Assembly: GCA_004335635.1 (NCBI GenBank)
Contig: QAXH01005294.1
Coordinates: 4,376-68,375, forward strand
Direction of reading: 5' to 3'
DNA: 64,000 nt
DNA from: Chloromonas sp. AAM2
Lineage: Eukaryota > Chlorophyta > Chlorophyceae > Chlamydomonadales > Chlamydomonadaceae
The position numbers and the translations under genes are program-made. Numbering within the stretch: the stretch's first letter is position 1; every line of letters starts with the position of its first letter. Shown here one piece after another: positions 12,701-25,300 of this stretch. The notes beneath the pieces were generated by a model. It made no database searches and was not told where the DNA came from. It saw only the letters and a program-made list of their open reading frames with translations.

Positions 12701-13618
12701 ACCTGCGTGCGTTGCAGCGTCTTGACTGACGTGCGTATGCATACTGTTACATGCGCCTTGTCATGCATGTATGCCTCGTGGTGTGCAATGCAGGCCGCCA
12801 AGAACCAACCCAAGCCCAAAGCAGCGGCCCGTAAACCCGCTTCCAAGGATGCTGAGGCCTTACCCCGCAGCAAATCACTGCAAAAGGCCTCCGTCTCTCA
12901 AGCCCGCACGCCACGCAACAAAGCCGCCCCAAGCACCAGCCAGCCCACAATCCACCAATTTTTACGGACACAGAAGAATCCTATCAACGCCGCACCTGCC
13001 ATGCCGTCCCAGCAACATGAGTCATGCCATGACACCCATGCAGTTGGAAATGGGCCCGGATGCAGTGATGCAAACGCAAGGACTTCAGCGCACGTGGGTA
13101 GTTTGGGTGACATGCCAGAGGTAGCTACACCCGTTTGGCAGGCATCGCATCAGGGGTGCAAGTCGTCGGGTGCATCCAGCCAGCAACAGCAGGAGGGGCA
13201 GCGTGCGACCAAGTCTCTTGGTGGGTTGGACGGAATGTTAGCAGCACGGCGACTCCGCGTGGCACGGCAACAGCAGCAGTCACAGCAACAGCAGCAGTCA
13301 CAGCAGCAGCAGCGGTGTCCGCAGCCCCTTGCCGCAGCCCATGAGCGGGTGACTGGGCCCGTTGTCGACCTGTGCACTCCCTCGCCCCCACCTCGCCCGC
13401 AGCCAAAGGCCCATGGAAATCCCCTTCAGGGCCAGCCAGAGCAGGATGTAATCGACTTGTGCAGCGACAGCGATCAGGATGATGGGGTGCGGGAGAGACA
13501 GTCACCGGCGGTGCATGCTGCGGCTTCTGGCGTGCAGTCCCCTGCCAAGCGGGTGGCGCCTGCTGGCCTGGCGTCGCCCAGCAAACGCAAGAGCCATATT
13601 GAGGAGCAAGCAGTGTGA
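6714..13618 (+). CDS. XPG/FEN-family Holliday junction resolvase, GEN1/SEND1-like
   Basis: Structure-specific nuclease expected to cut branched DNA (flaps, Holliday junctions) in the nucleus. Exons 6714-6860, 7287-7352, 7624-7712, 8239-8347, 8866-9108, 9543-9620, 9822-9872, 10157-10265, 10486-10609, 10827-10979, 11236-11319, 11640-11692, 11900-12051, 12340-12678 and 12794-13618 join in phase (873 residues). The N-terminal XPG domain begins MGVYNLWPLL, with DVAIWI and LVLDG holding expected acidic residues. The XPG-I domain has AAGEAEATCAAL and SKDVDSLLFGA, and GGDFNIDGVENVGTGKAL is the helix-two-turn-helix start; these match GEN1 better than FEN1 or EXO1. A Cys/His-rich segment (HCTGCKTCGHESGC...) follows, as in GEN/SEND proteins. 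The tail is low-complexity with a glutamine run (CAG-rich, 13270-13312) and QPTIHQFL, a near PIP-box. The donor of exon 13 is ambiguous (12051 is the in-phase choice). Confidence 0.9.
12941..12964 (+). other. PIP-box-like PCNA-binding motif in the GEN1-like protein
   Basis: The codons read QPTIHQFL, which fits Q-x-x-I-x-x-F-L against the PCNA-interacting consensus Q-x-x-[ILM]-x-x-[FY]-[FY]; only the last aromatic is replaced by Leu. It lies in the disordered C-terminal tail, where such motifs usually sit. Functional binding is an inference. Confidence 0.45.
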
Positions 13619-15827
13619 GGGATTTTTCAGGCAGCAGGAATTCAAACACACACCACACGTGTGATATAGTCCTCCTTCGTTGGACCGTTGGCCCTAGTGC
13701 TCCTCGCAGGCCTCTCTAAGGAGCCCCCACTGAGACATGATGTTTTCCCTTCTGTAACGAACCCGCTTACAACGAACCGCAGGAGTTCACTAGCAAGACT
13801 TAAGGCATGGCCCGGTATGACGCGCCTGCAATCCTGATCGGGAGGGCAAGCGCTCACACCACTTTGGATACCATGGCTGCTTGCATCAGTACTGCAAGCT
13901 TCATCACCTCTTGTTGTTGTTGAGCAGTCATGCAGAAGTACTTTTAGGGTGTGCCCAAGACGGGTAACAACCTCATGTAGCGGATCAATGTAGTGAATTT
14001 GTTGATTGCTGATCAGTAGTTGCGAACTTTGTCACTGCGTATTGTCGGTGTCCAAAGCTATTGTGCTACAGTTGAACGCCGCAGCTGTGTCACTGATTGC
14101 TCGACCTGGCTTGACTGGAGAACTGCTCAGGGGCCTGTGGCTGCTCGTGTCACTCCGTACTCACAACCTTGTACGGATTTTGGTTATCCGGGTGTGCCTA
14201 ATGCAAATCTATTGCTGTCCTGCTTCTTAATGCTCTCCTTGCGTTCTTTAGTTCACGAAAAATGCCCATGTACGACAACAGCAGTGAAGCAGGCATTTTG
14301 GAGGCAAAGTGGTCACCCCTCAGGGCGCTGTCCTGTGCATTCTGTTGGCGTCATCAGTGGCAGCAGCTGTGCGGCAGACTCATGCCCTGGCCCCAGTGCA
14401 CACACACTGGCGTCTGAGCTCTGCATGCAGCTCTGAAGACATGTCTGTATTGCTCACAGCGCAGGCGTGTGCAGGTCGTCATGTCATCCGCAACCCACAC
14501 TTGTACGCCTCTTGCGCTTGTGTTTTTTGGCTCCTGCTTTGCCATTGTTTGCAACTGGGCTATATGACGACTGGCAGTCGTCAGGCGCACCCTTCTTCTG
14601 CTTCTTAGGGCACTGATTCGTTTGCGTTGATTTGTCAATATCACAGACATGGTAAAGCTTTCCATTGTGCTATGATGCATGATATTGGATTTGATGCTCT
14701 TTGGTCTCAATTCTGACATTGGCCCGATTCCGACATTGGCCCAATTCTAACAAGCCATTACAAAAAAAAACAATTAGCACGCGGGATGGACATCACACAT
14801 GGTTGTACATGTTCAAGTCATGGCTAACAACTCAGAGAGATGTATATAACCAGTTAAGGCTAGAAGGGTAAACCCTCGCAGACCTTCCCCACACTGGTTA
14901 GGGCACTGATTCTTTTGTCATGTTGGCAGGCAGGTTCTGCTCGATGATAGATGCAACTACTAGTACAGTCTTTGCATAGTGCACTTGTGCCGCAAGTTCT
15001 ATGCAGACAGCAAGAACAACAAGAGACATCAGTGATGGCAGCAGGCAGACACTGCCGCATCGGCCTACTGCATGTTTCACTGCCCACCTCTACTCCAAAT
15101 TCATCCTGCCCTAACCCATTATGCTCCCGCCTGCGCCCTGGTTGAAGCAGTGGTCTTTCCATACGCGATGGCAGTCTTCCATCTTTTGGTACATCGTTGA
15201 TTTGGAAAGAATGACGCACGTTTGCTGCGCTCGGTTTCATGGACCAGGGCGCGGATGCAAGAAAACCATCATAACGTCGCATTGTTCGTTGAAACCATTG
15301 GAAGCCAATCATCCCGTCCGAGCAATCTTACTCCACGAACTGCCCTGAACCTCCTGACATTTCCTGACATCTGACATCTCTGCTGACATCTGACATTTCT
15401 CGGGTCTCCTAAGAAGGGCAGACCTGGACGAGCCAGCATCCTTTCATCAGCCCTCAGTCAGGCCCTCAGCTGCCAAACCATCTGTACCATAACAATATTG
15501 ACTGCAACAAGAGCTAACCTTGTATGTGCCAAGGCTGACACACCAGTCCATTGGTGAGCATGTAAGGGCACAAGCGGGGCCAGCCAAACTACCTTTCTTT
15601 GTACGCTCGAGATGGGAATCCTTCCTGGGTTTCGTATCACCCTGTCTGTGCTCCTGGTGACAGCTGGCGGTCTTGAACCCAGGCAGACTCCTGATAGTGG
15701 GCAGACTCCTGACCTTCGAGCGAGTTGATTCCCAACCGTCACGGCCGTTAACCGTTGCCGTGCGTGCGCACTATGCATGAGAACTATATTCAGCATAGGT
15801 TGCATTAGCGTGCTCGCGAGCTGAGAA
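13619..15827. other. Intergenic between GEN1-like and TLC genes
   Basis: No supported gene. A TGTAA poly(A)-type site lies at 13753-13757, some 135 bases after the GEN1 stop. The stretch holds small tandem motifs (GACATTGGCCC repeated near 14716-14752; TGACATCTGACAT units near 15355-15405; GCAGACTCCTGA twice near 15685-15712) and duplicated phrases AGGGCACTGATTC at about 14609 and 14900. A 150-codon minus-strand frame (14860-15312) has no recognisable domain. Confidence 0.5.
14876..14901. repeat. Short dispersed repeat, second family
   Basis: CGCAGACCTTCCCCACACTG followed by GTTA here matches, with two small differences, the segment at 51416-51440. The two copies are 36 kb apart in different sequence contexts. 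Confidence 0.5.
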
Positions 15828-17530
15828 ATGGTTTTAGATCAGGTGTGGGCTGTGCACAGCAAGTCTGTTGTGGCTGTCGCACTACTAGCACTCCTCTTCA
15901 GGCTCACGTCCAAGTTGTTGCGCCGAGCTTTGTTAAAGTATTTTCCAAGACCAGATGAGGCGGCAATTGCAACGTACCGCGTGGTGCGTGGGGTTGCCAT
16001 ACACCGGAAGTTCCACCTGACCATGCATGCGTGCGAGAAAATGCGCTGGCCCTGCCTTGGCAACCTGTGCTTTGCTCATGCGATTCACCATGCGCTATGC
16101 GTTTCACCATGCAGGTCGGATTGCTGCACCACACCATCCAAGTGCCGCTAGCAACTCTCGTGGCAAGTACACAAGCTCTCCCCTTCTGTCCAGTGCATTG
16201 TTTCCAATGATTTCAGTGCAGTATACATCAGCAGTGGAAAGAGTGTGTGGCAGCATGTAGCACCCCCATGTGTGATAGCATGTGTCATGCAACACTCTGT
16301 CTGCAGTTGGCGGACCAGAGACTCTGGCACGACCGGCTCTTCGGTGCCACTCCACTTTCAACCGTCGTGTTGGTCATTTCGTCTGCCTACTTTCTGGTAA
16401 GTGCCGTGGTGCAGCATGTTGAACATGGCCTGCTTTCTACACACTCATGCTGACCTCGTGCCTTCTTTTCTCATGCTTGCAGCACGACTTCATTTCTTGC
16501 GTAGAGAATGTTGCCACTCAAGGCGTGTCTTACGTGATACATGGTACGCCATTGTTGCATGCACCTGCAGCAACAGTTTACCCTGTTTTACTGCTCAAGC
16601 TGCTTTTGGGATGGCTCTGTCAGAAGACTGTCTGTACAGCCAGCTGTGAAGATAACAGTGCTTTAGAATGGTCAGGGCTGCAACCGAGGTCCTGGCACCC
16701 AAGGGTCAGATACGATGAGATGAGACTGGTTGTTCCGACATGCAACATCTTCACCATGTTGGACGAGACGACGTGCGACATTATCACATGTTTGCAGGCG
16801 CTGGTTGCGCATCAGTGTTCATGTTTTCGCTCTTCCACGTGCCTTCCATGCTCCATTTCTACGGTGCTGGCTTCCTGATGTGGGAGATAAGCAGCTTTGC
16901 AGTGCACTTCCGGTGGTTCTTGTTCAAGCGGAATGCCAGCAAGACGCTTCAGAACATCAATGGTGTGGTGCTCTTGTTGACCTTCTTCTTCGCTCGGATT
17001 GGTAAGACGCACGAGGGGCAGGAACGTGGTGGTAGCAGGGTGGGGCAGACTTCGTTCTCACAGGGGTTCACGAGCAGAGAACAGGACTGGCGCATATGGC
17101 TCATGTTATGCCATACGGAGGGTCAGGCAACGCAGTTGGGGCTAGTTTGTGATCATTGGGTGTGGGACTCCTGAGGCAGTGACTGTTGCATTACCGACTA
17201 GCAGCGGCGCACAGTCATTGACCAATCTGCCTCTGCAACCAGCTAGCTAACTCTCTCTTGGACGGCATGAGTGGACATGGAGAGAGAGCATACCACTAGC
17301 ACGTTACTGTCACACCTTGTGCTGTTGCAGTTTGGGGTTACTACCTCTCGTACCTGGTTGTGTCCGACCTACTCGCATACAAGCAGGCCAGCCAGGTGCT
17401 TGTGTACATCACCCTGGCCGCCAACATCAGCCTGAACGCACTCAACACATACTGGTTCTGGCTGATCATGGGCAAGGCAGTGGCGGCCGTCACTGGCAGC
17501 AAGGGTGATGAGTTGGGCAAGAGGGATTGA
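15828..17530 (+). CDS. TLC-domain (TRAM-LAG1-CLN8) membrane protein, TLCD4/TMEM56-like
   Basis: Multi-pass membrane protein of the TLC superfamily, whose members handle or sense lipids in the ER or plasma membrane; the catalytic ceramide synthases belong to the same fold, but this one is the short TLCD-type form. Exons 15828-15983, 16115-16162, 16307-16396, 16483-16543, 16798-17001 and 17331-17530 join in phase to 252 residues, the normal TLCD length. Visible family features are the RLW-DRLFGATPLS segment, the HDFISCVENV helix start, the central SLFHVPSMLHFYGAGFL segment and the helix containing FFARIVWGYY, with six or seven hydrophobic segments. It lacks the Lag1p HH motif of ceramide synthases, so an acyltransferase role is unlikely. 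The second intron (16163-16306) seems to start with GC (GCAAGT), a GC-AG intron. The C-terminal end is Lys/Asp-rich. Confidence 0.85.
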
Positions 17531-19374
17531 TACTGAAGTGGTAGCAAACCTGGTAAGAGGAATTGAGTGGCAACACACGCGGATTAACAAAACGGTGTGA
17601 TGAGACGGTCATGAGAGTGGACTGCTCCATTGAGTTGAAGCTGCTATCATCAGCACACCTGCCAGCCTGGTTCATAAGTAAACGAACTTCCCATTCTTCT
17701 GTGGGCCCAGGCAGCTGCGGGGTGGGGACGGTCATCCTGCACACAGGCTTCAAGGTCTGTTGTATCCATGTGCATTTTTGAACGTGTTGATTCATGCAGT
17801 GAGTCACAGCACTAGGTTGGTATCCATGCCATTTGGACGAATAGAGCGGGGGGAGCAACGCTGCACCTTGCAAGGTGTACAGGTTGACCTTGACAAACAC
17901 ACTGAACCGCACTAGTGCAGTCCTATGCGTGAAGCAGGAACTGTGCTTGTGCTGCCTGAATGCCAGCGATGACTTGAAGCAATTTGAACCTGCACGCAAG
18001 TGCAATCATTTTGATCCTGGCTGGTTGGGACCTCTGTTTATGCTCATTGCGTACGGTTGTCGTGCTTTCATATGCTTTTCAGCAGCACTTTTGAGTCAGC
18101 TTGGCTTGACGCAGTACTGCGCGTGTCTGGGGCCAGGCCTCCTGGCGCTTGTGTCTTTGCCGCTTGTGCCTTTACAGTGTATGTATGTTGGGAGCTGAAC
18201 ATATGAATACAAAGACCCGTTGTCGGTAAAGGAGATCCTGGCGTTTGTGGCAGCGGTACTTGCTCGTGATTCGTGCGCTGCGCGTGACTTGCCTATGTTG
18301 TGCACGAACTGGTGTATAAAGTCTGTTTTGTGAGCTTCGTTAGGCCACCGAGTGTAACGCCAATCACTGAATGTGTCCTCAGTGTCAGTCCTCATGACTA
18401 AAAGTAACGAGAGTCGCAACAGGAAGACTTCACACGTGCATGTGTGGGAATACAAGTGCAAGTTTGACAAGAGGTCCTTGCCCTCAATGACATTCATGTG
18501 GTGGGTGAGCCGGTTCTGGGACGATTCTGGGACATGTGACTGAACAAGCACAAACTAGCCTAAGAGTCTCTACTCGTGAAGTAGTTGCACAGTGTGCTTA
18601 TGTCGGCATGCCATATGCCAAGGGCTTGTGAGCACACATGCCGAGCAAAATTGCTTGGTGGCCGCGACAATCATAACAAGGGCAGGATATTGGCATATCT
18701 AGGACCAATTGTTGAGCCCCTTGTTGACTGCACGCCATCGAGGCAGCAAGCAACACTTCATAACACATTGAAAACCCCACTTTGCCATATTGCTACATGG
18801 AACAACGCAAGGCGCCATTGTTAAGGCATGCGACTGGCATGGTCAGATGTTCAGTGCCTGCCTTCAAAATTCACAACACCTTCCCCGCAGCTGCAGCACC
18901 AGGACAGCATGCAAGCGAACTTGCGTGGCATCAACGAGCTGACAAAAAACTTCCTGTGACAACCGCACACACCACAGTATACCAACACTGGTTCCTGGCG
19001 AAATTTCCAGAGATTGTCCCAGAACTGGCAAACATTTTTTTTGATTTTGTTGATGCTGTGCCGTTTGGCAAAGTGACATCATATCGTGCTAAACGATTGA
19101 TGGCTGGGCAATCACCCCTGAGCCTGTGCAGAGGCTGCAGCAGCAAGTTCTGCACCTAGCTGTCTGTGGCCCACCCACCTGCGCAGGCCTTGGATAAGGA
19201 AGTTGAGGATCACAGACAATGTGGAAAGCAAAACGATCTGTCAAGATTGTCTGCGTACAAGCGCAACTGTCCAGCTGAGGCTGCTCACCCGTCCGCAGTG
19301 CATCGCCAGTGTATGGCATGCCATGCTGGCAGCATCGTCAGCTGTGTACCACACTCTGAGTGTAGCTTCTCCGT
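17531..19374. other. Intergenic between TLC and fibrillin genes (convergent 3' ends)
   Basis: The genes on both sides point toward this stretch, so it should hold two 3' UTRs. I see no further gene; frames up to about 150 codons (18096-18551 minus, 17490-18005 minus) show no domain. One dispersed-repeat copy lies at 18986-19042. Confidence 0.5.
18986..19042 (+). repeat. Dispersed hairpin/oligo-T repeat, copy 4
   Basis: CACTGGTTCCTGG (a slightly decayed palindrome), spacer, then the core ATTGTCCCAGAACTGGCAAA followed by CATTTTTTTT. Confidence 0.85.
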
Positions 19375-21290
19375 TCAGCGCACCAAGAGCGACAGCCCCC
19401 CTGCGCTGCTCCTTGCCCCTGCCATGCTTCCGTCAGCGTAGAAGAAGGTGTAGGTCTTGCGTTTGGTTGTTGGCTTCACCTCCCAAACCTGCCATTAATG
19501 CACCGTGCCCTGTTGTTGGTGTCAGGTGTTACCATCTGCTATTCGAACTGATTGTGCAGCCGCAGACACAGATATAAGCATTAGAAAATCCAAGCACGCC
19601 AAGCATCGAGCCCAACCCACTCACCTGCCGTTCCCCAAGCAGGATGCTCACGCCTCTGTCGAACTGAAAGTCAAGCACGCCACTTGCAGGGTCCCAGCCG
19701 AATACAGTGCCCCTGTACAGCGGAGTGGCAAGACTTAACATGCACGTGGTATGGCCTTTTGTTGAGATTTGCGTCCTTTGCAGTGTGCACACACAGCTTC
19801 TGTGACTGATGGCAACTGATGCAGACTGAACAACAAGAGAGCCCTGCCTTTTGCAAGACCTGTTCTGGCAGTTGGTTCTACATCAGACCAACTCCTGCTG
19901 CAAATGGTGTCAAACCCGCTTTGCGCATCATTAGGTCAGGAGTCTTGCAAAGGGAGCTCTTGCAAGGAAATGGGTCGCTCACACACCATGCAGGCTGCAG
20001 CCTGACCTCAGGCATGCTGGATTCGGTAAATGGGCAGGGTCTGGCGAGCCTTAGCTGATGCATGCCATGGCGCTCAACCAGCTGAGCTGCCTGGAGACCG
20101 CCTTTATTTCTGCTCTGTCTCCCACTAATTTGTGCAGCTCTTTGCATCAACCACACTTGTATCAGGCAACGCCACAAACGTTCTGGCTAGCGACTCACTT
20201 GACCAGGAACTGGAAGGGCCCCAGTTCACTCTCCAACGAAATGTGCTTCTTGGTGAGGTCGATCTTGAGGTCCTCATTGACTGCACCCATGCACATGAAG
20301 TCATGTGGCGTGCACCCAGCCTAAAATACTTGCCACGGCCACACAAGCTGTGCGCGCGCGCGCGCCTGTCATTATTCGATTCAATACAATTTATGACGTG
20401 TAATGTTAATTTCCTGCTAAAAACAATATACGACCATATCATACGACCACCCACGTCATGCCTTTCGCTTTGCATTAGGCTATGCACAGCACCAGAAGGG
20501 TCACTAACACCGCACGTGCAAAGCGCACGTGTAAACGCCAATGACCTGGTTATAACCACTTGATATCCATGCTACATAGAAAAAAGATGTTTGCCAGTTC
20601 TGGACAATTCACAGAAACAACACTGGGACTAGTGTGGCGTCAGGGAAAAAGGGACAACCTCACTGTGAACGTGGGTGTTGCTGGTGTTAGGGTGAGGTGC
20701 CGAGGCAGTGTGATGTTGTTACCTACTGGGAATGTAGTGGAACGACTTGATGGAGGAGCCAGTTGAGTAGACCAACCGCCAGTTTCCAGGTACAGAATCC
20801 AGGCTGCCTGGATAACGGCAACACACCATGAACGCCAGTCAGTGTAAGACAACGTCAGCACATGCTGCTTGCACTGTGCTTGCTGCTGTGGGTGTGCCAC
20901 AGCGTTAACAACGGTCTACACGTGATGTGGACTGTCTGCCTCAGAATTAGTGGTGCCCAGAATCTTGGAAGGCAAGAAGGACATGCACATCCTCTCACAC
21001 GGATGCCCACCAAGCTGGGTCTGGCTTCTCTCACTGACCCTGAGCAGAGCCTGCCTTGGACGCTGCCTCTAAAGCCAACAGGGCGGCTTCAACTTGTTCA
21101 GTTGGCACGGATCGCGTTCGCCCTGCCTGCTGCAAAGTCTGCAGTTGCACTGCGGATACTGCTGCCGCTCTGCAGACTGGCTTGCACCTTGAACCAGAAG
21201 CATGTGGCCGGGTCCATTGTGGCAGACCTGCAGACAGTTCACGCTGTGCGTATGGTTTTCAGCTTGTCGTACCAGTGGCGTGGCATTTCC
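19375..21290 (-). CDS. Plastid-lipid-associated protein (fibrillin/PAP domain)
   Basis: Fibrillins bind lipids and coat plastoglobules or thylakoid sites in chloroplasts. The minus strand gives exons ending at 21039 (5' part from about 21290), then 20807-20727, 20280-20199, 19712-19625 and 19488-19375, each with good GT/AG sites and matching phases. The joined product reads (helical) EAALLALEAASKAG, then GNWRLVYSTG (the PAP start motif), ESELGPFQFLVKG, VLDFQFDRGVSILLGER and the closing strand TYTFFYADGSMAGARSS ending GLSLLVR. This order is the fibrillin pattern, closest to the small FBN types. The 5' end is unresolved: the reading frame upstream of the helix lacks an ATG, so a further exon with the transit peptide is needed. 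The first intron from the 3' side of the 5' part holds a repeat copy, and another intron carries a (GC)n run near 20353. Confidence 0.8.
20580..20637 (-). repeat. Dispersed hairpin/oligo-T repeat, copy 5 (in a fibrillin intron)
   Basis: Reverse-strand copy: AAAAAAGATGTTTGCCAGTT, CTGGACAATTC (one G missing), spacer and the palindrome remnant CACTGGGACTAGTG. It lies in the intron between the exons at 20199-20280 and 20727-20807. Confidence 0.85.
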
Positions 21291-22343
21291 ACTGTCTGCC
21301 CTCCAGGGCTTCATCGCCTTCTCTATGGAAGCTGTACATGACAGCTGATGCAGAAGGAGATTCGTATGAGCATGAATAGATATTGGCAAAAGGCAGATGT
21401 TTGCCAGTTCTGGGGCAGTTCCTGTGTGTTGAAATGACAGTGGTATCACCTGCAGTTGGCTTGAGACCCTGCCTCGTGCACGTTTGGGTAAGCATAATGG
21501 CTGCGATTGAGACACAGCCCAGTTAAATGCCAAATTGCGTTTCAGTGCGTAAGCACTGCCGTAAATCTCGCATCAATGACGCCCACCATGCACTTCGGTT
21601 TCGTTGTCACGTGCCGGTCTAGTTTAGACTGTCATGTTCATCTGGTTTCTCTCAGCATTCTGAACGATTAGCGCCACACAGTATGACATCCACATTCGGC
21701 ATCATGCGTTGCGTGGCATGGCAGTTGGGACAGCACCGAAAAAGTTAGGAGGTCAGAGAATGACCAGGGGCTTCCGACGTAGGAGCCCCGGTGCCTCGAT
21801 TATCCTGAGTCTGCTTCTGCACCTACTGGTGTCCCAATTTGAAGTCGGCTTTGGGACAAATGAGACGGCACAGCGCCATCTATGCTGGAACAGCTTTTGG
21901 CCCACTTTGTCTTCACAGTAGGTGTCGCATTTGATATGTCGCAGTGGGGTCTCGTCTGTCAGCTGACATGTGAAAAACAAAGTGCATGAACATCGTCCAG
22001 GTGCCGTGCCTTGTCTACCAGTGGCTCGCCCGAAGCAGCCGAGGATCTGGCTGAAAGTCTCCGCACTTTCGTCTCATCATGCGCGGACATTGACCTATCG
22101 GGAGAACGAGACCACGTAGGGACCGGGATAGAATTCCTCCGTGTTGTGCCGCACTGCCACAGTATACAACACCAATGTTTACAGTTCTGTGATGGACACT
22201 GCGATGGTGGCAGGCAGTTGGATGTGCCAGAAGATGCATTGCGCTACGGCACGTAAAGCAGTCGTGGCTGTCACCAGATGATGCACAGCCGCAAGACAGA
22301 TCACTGCCACACTGCAATGCATGGATTTGATAGTCATGATGCC
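21291..22343. other. Divergent intergenic region between fibrillin and cyclase genes
   Basis: The flanking genes are transcribed away from each other, so promoters of both should lie here, along with the missing 5' exon of the fibrillin gene. I see no TATA-like or other specific element. A minus-strand dispersed-repeat copy lies at 21390-21426. Confidence 0.5.
21390..21426 (-). repeat. Dispersed repeat, copy 6
   Basis: Core in reverse orientation: GCAGATGTTTGCCAGTTCTG, GGGCAGTTCCTGTG. The palindromic part is poorly preserved (CACTGTCATTT on the reverse strand). Confidence 0.75.
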
Positions 22344-25300
22344 ATGCAAATGATGACACTGGTGCTGTGTTGGTGGTTGCAGGTGGCGTACATGCTTGCG
22401 CCCGAGCTGGGGTTCATATCTCCCTTCACAGCCAGCGTAAAAGCAGTGCTAGCCATGCCCTCAGTCAGAGCCAGCCATGACACAGTGGTTCTTTCCCCTA
22501 TCTCTTTTACGGACTGGGGAGAACAGCTGCTCCAGTTTGGACATTCCCGCAACACCACCTGGGCCAACCAAACCATCTCTGGGTTTTTGGTTGACAATGT
22601 GGCACTTCCGGACCTCACTTTAAACCTCATGCTGGCGGACATCACCTGGCTGACACAAAACGATGATTACCTGGATTGGACTGGGATTCACCCTTTCTAC
22701 AGAGGCACAGGTGCTGGACAGGGCAAGCATGTCAGCCTGTGTGTTGTTTCAACCTGTTGCAAGCAGGGCCGCTATCAAATCAAGGGATTTGTCAGTCATG
22801 GCACTCTCGTATTCGAAAGGAAAAATGAGAAGATAATCCCTGAGAAGGGTGTGGTTTGGCATGCACACTGTAGATGCCATCGTGAAGCTTGGCCCCGCAC
22901 ATGCACCTGCACATTGCAAGCCGCCCGGAGGGCAACTACTGCATCTCACGTGCACATCCAAGCCACATAAAAACGGCCACCTCTTATGCTGCATGTTCGA
23001 TGAGGCCAATGTCTTGTGTAATATTGTCAGACGGTTGTTGGACGACAGAGAGCAGCTGCTCCTGGTTTAAGCGGCCATACCCGGCTTGTATGGCAGTTTG
23101 ATACGGCACATGCATTGTCATCATCTCATTGCGTTCATATCTGCTTTCCTGCAGTGATCACGGAGAAAGGGTTGGTCCAGGCGCTGCCACTGGGCGGCCT
23201 GGTGTATCAGCTGTACTACAGGTGAGGCAGGATCGGCACTTGGGTCCGTTTGATGGCTGTACATAGTTAGACACAGCACCTCAGGATTGGACTGGTATCC
23301 ACCCGTCTGACAGAGGCACGGGTGCGCTTGCTCGTGGGTACACCAGGCACGGCACTAGGTAGTGTTGTCCTACTAAGCTATGGCTGTGTTGACTGGGTGG
23401 CGCTTGCACATTCTGCAGTGACACCAGCTCTGCAGCCATGCCTGCTTGTCATTGGTCAGGTGGAGCTGAACTGGGCTGATTGGTGCACTTGCAAGTGTTC
23501 TTCCGGCCTTGGGGAAGGCTCAGCTTACACTGGCTGAGGTGTAAACAATCATGTCCTAGTTACAAAGGGTTGATACCACTTGGCCAGACAACGCCTTACA
23601 GGGTGCAGCGTGTTGATGGGGCCAGCACGGCAATTCTAAGCGTTCACCATGTGCAGGAATGATATCCTTACAGCTGCCAACCTGACCGTGCCCAACACAT
23701 GGGGTGACCTGTTGACGGCTGCCTCAATAGTCCACGGCCAAGACATGAACGGAGATGGGCAGCCGGACGCAGGCGTCTGCCTCATGAGAATGCCATGTGG
23801 GTGGCTTTCATGCTCAGCATGCATCTGATTTCCCCAGTGTAGGATGGCCGCCAAATCAAAGTCAGGCAAAAGAATCAGCGTGGCGAAAGGCAGCAAACTT
23901 GGGCATCGAAGGAGCACATGTGATGCAAGTGAACATGGGTCAATTGAGTTGATCTGGTGATTGAGAGGGGTCTGAGTTTGTGTGGGTGGCAAACGCACTG
24001 CATGTGATCGCACTGTGGCCTGGCATCCTAGTCAGCTAACCAAACTATGTCCTTCCTCACCTGCAGATTGCTTTGGCGGCTTCAACCTTGCCTTAATCTG
24101 TGAGTCAGTTATAGCTCGCAATCAGTAATGCAAAACGCATCAGCTACTCAGCTTTTGAGCCTAAGTGTCTCAGACGCATGCATACCGTGGACATAGGAAC
24201 TGCAAGTTTGACCCCTGGGCCATGTGCTCATCACCCAGTTTCACCTGCTGCACCTTTCTCCACTGTCACTTTCAGGGACCAGCTACGTGCAGGCACTGGG
24301 AACACAGGAGGGAGCATACTTTGACCCAGAAACGTGCGTGGGGTCCGAAGTAGACTTGACTCACGAGCCTGGGCAATGTATTGAAGGAGATGCCACAGTA
24401 TGAACACGCCACATTTCCAGCCAAAGTGCTACAGCTAGATCTGTGCTCTGCAGCACATCGCATGAAAACCATCCTGGTGCAAACAGCACCCGCTGCACCG
24501 CGTGATGGCAGATGCTTGAGAAACGCTTTGTACCGCCATGCCCCATGCAGGATGACTCCCACAGTCGCCAACGCCGCCATGACACGTGCCATGGAGGTAT
24601 ACCTAGGTACGGGCACACTTTCTTGATGACAGCTAACACTTGCATGCGTCAAGCGAGTTAAGGGAGCACTGTCCAGCAGTCTTGTGTTATGTTCAGACTC
24701 TCATCATCATTATCAACATTTCATAGTGTTCAAGCACTGACAGCACCCATTGCCGTGCCTTGATTCACTGTGGAGCTGACGGTTCTGATTGCATAGGCAC
24801 ATGCAGAACAGGGCAGACACGCTGTACAGAGCACTAGCACGACACGTTGATCAGCTATCACCAGTTGCCAAGCAGCAATCGACCATCTCCGCCGGTTGCC
24901 TGCGGTCTGGTTTACCCACGTGGGATTTTTCAACTGATGCAACAGATCACATGAGAGCATTGTCACTCTGAAGTCACATCGCACATCCACATTCCTTCAC
25001 ATTTGTATACTGTGCCTGGCTGATCACATCCAAGTGTGTTGCTCTTGGTCCTCTGTCCAATGAAGCACTTCCTGACGCCTTCACTTGTCAGAGGAAATCC
25101 AACCCATGCAATCAGCAAGTGAAGGGCATTATGAACCAGGTTGTGGCCGCATGGACCAAAGAGTGTTTACAGACAACATGAGGTACTGGTGCAGCTCATC
25201 TTAATTTCCTACGGTCAGCGCCAGGGCTGTCAACAACCTAGCCCTGTTGTGCGCCTCATTGATTCCAGCAGCTTGTGAAAGGGGCTGTTTCGGTTCGCAG

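Noticed and set aside
14860..15312. 150-codon minus-strand frame, considered as a transposon or reverse transcriptase remnant
   Set aside because: No catalytic motif, no poly(A) tail, no terminal repeats and no related frame nearby.
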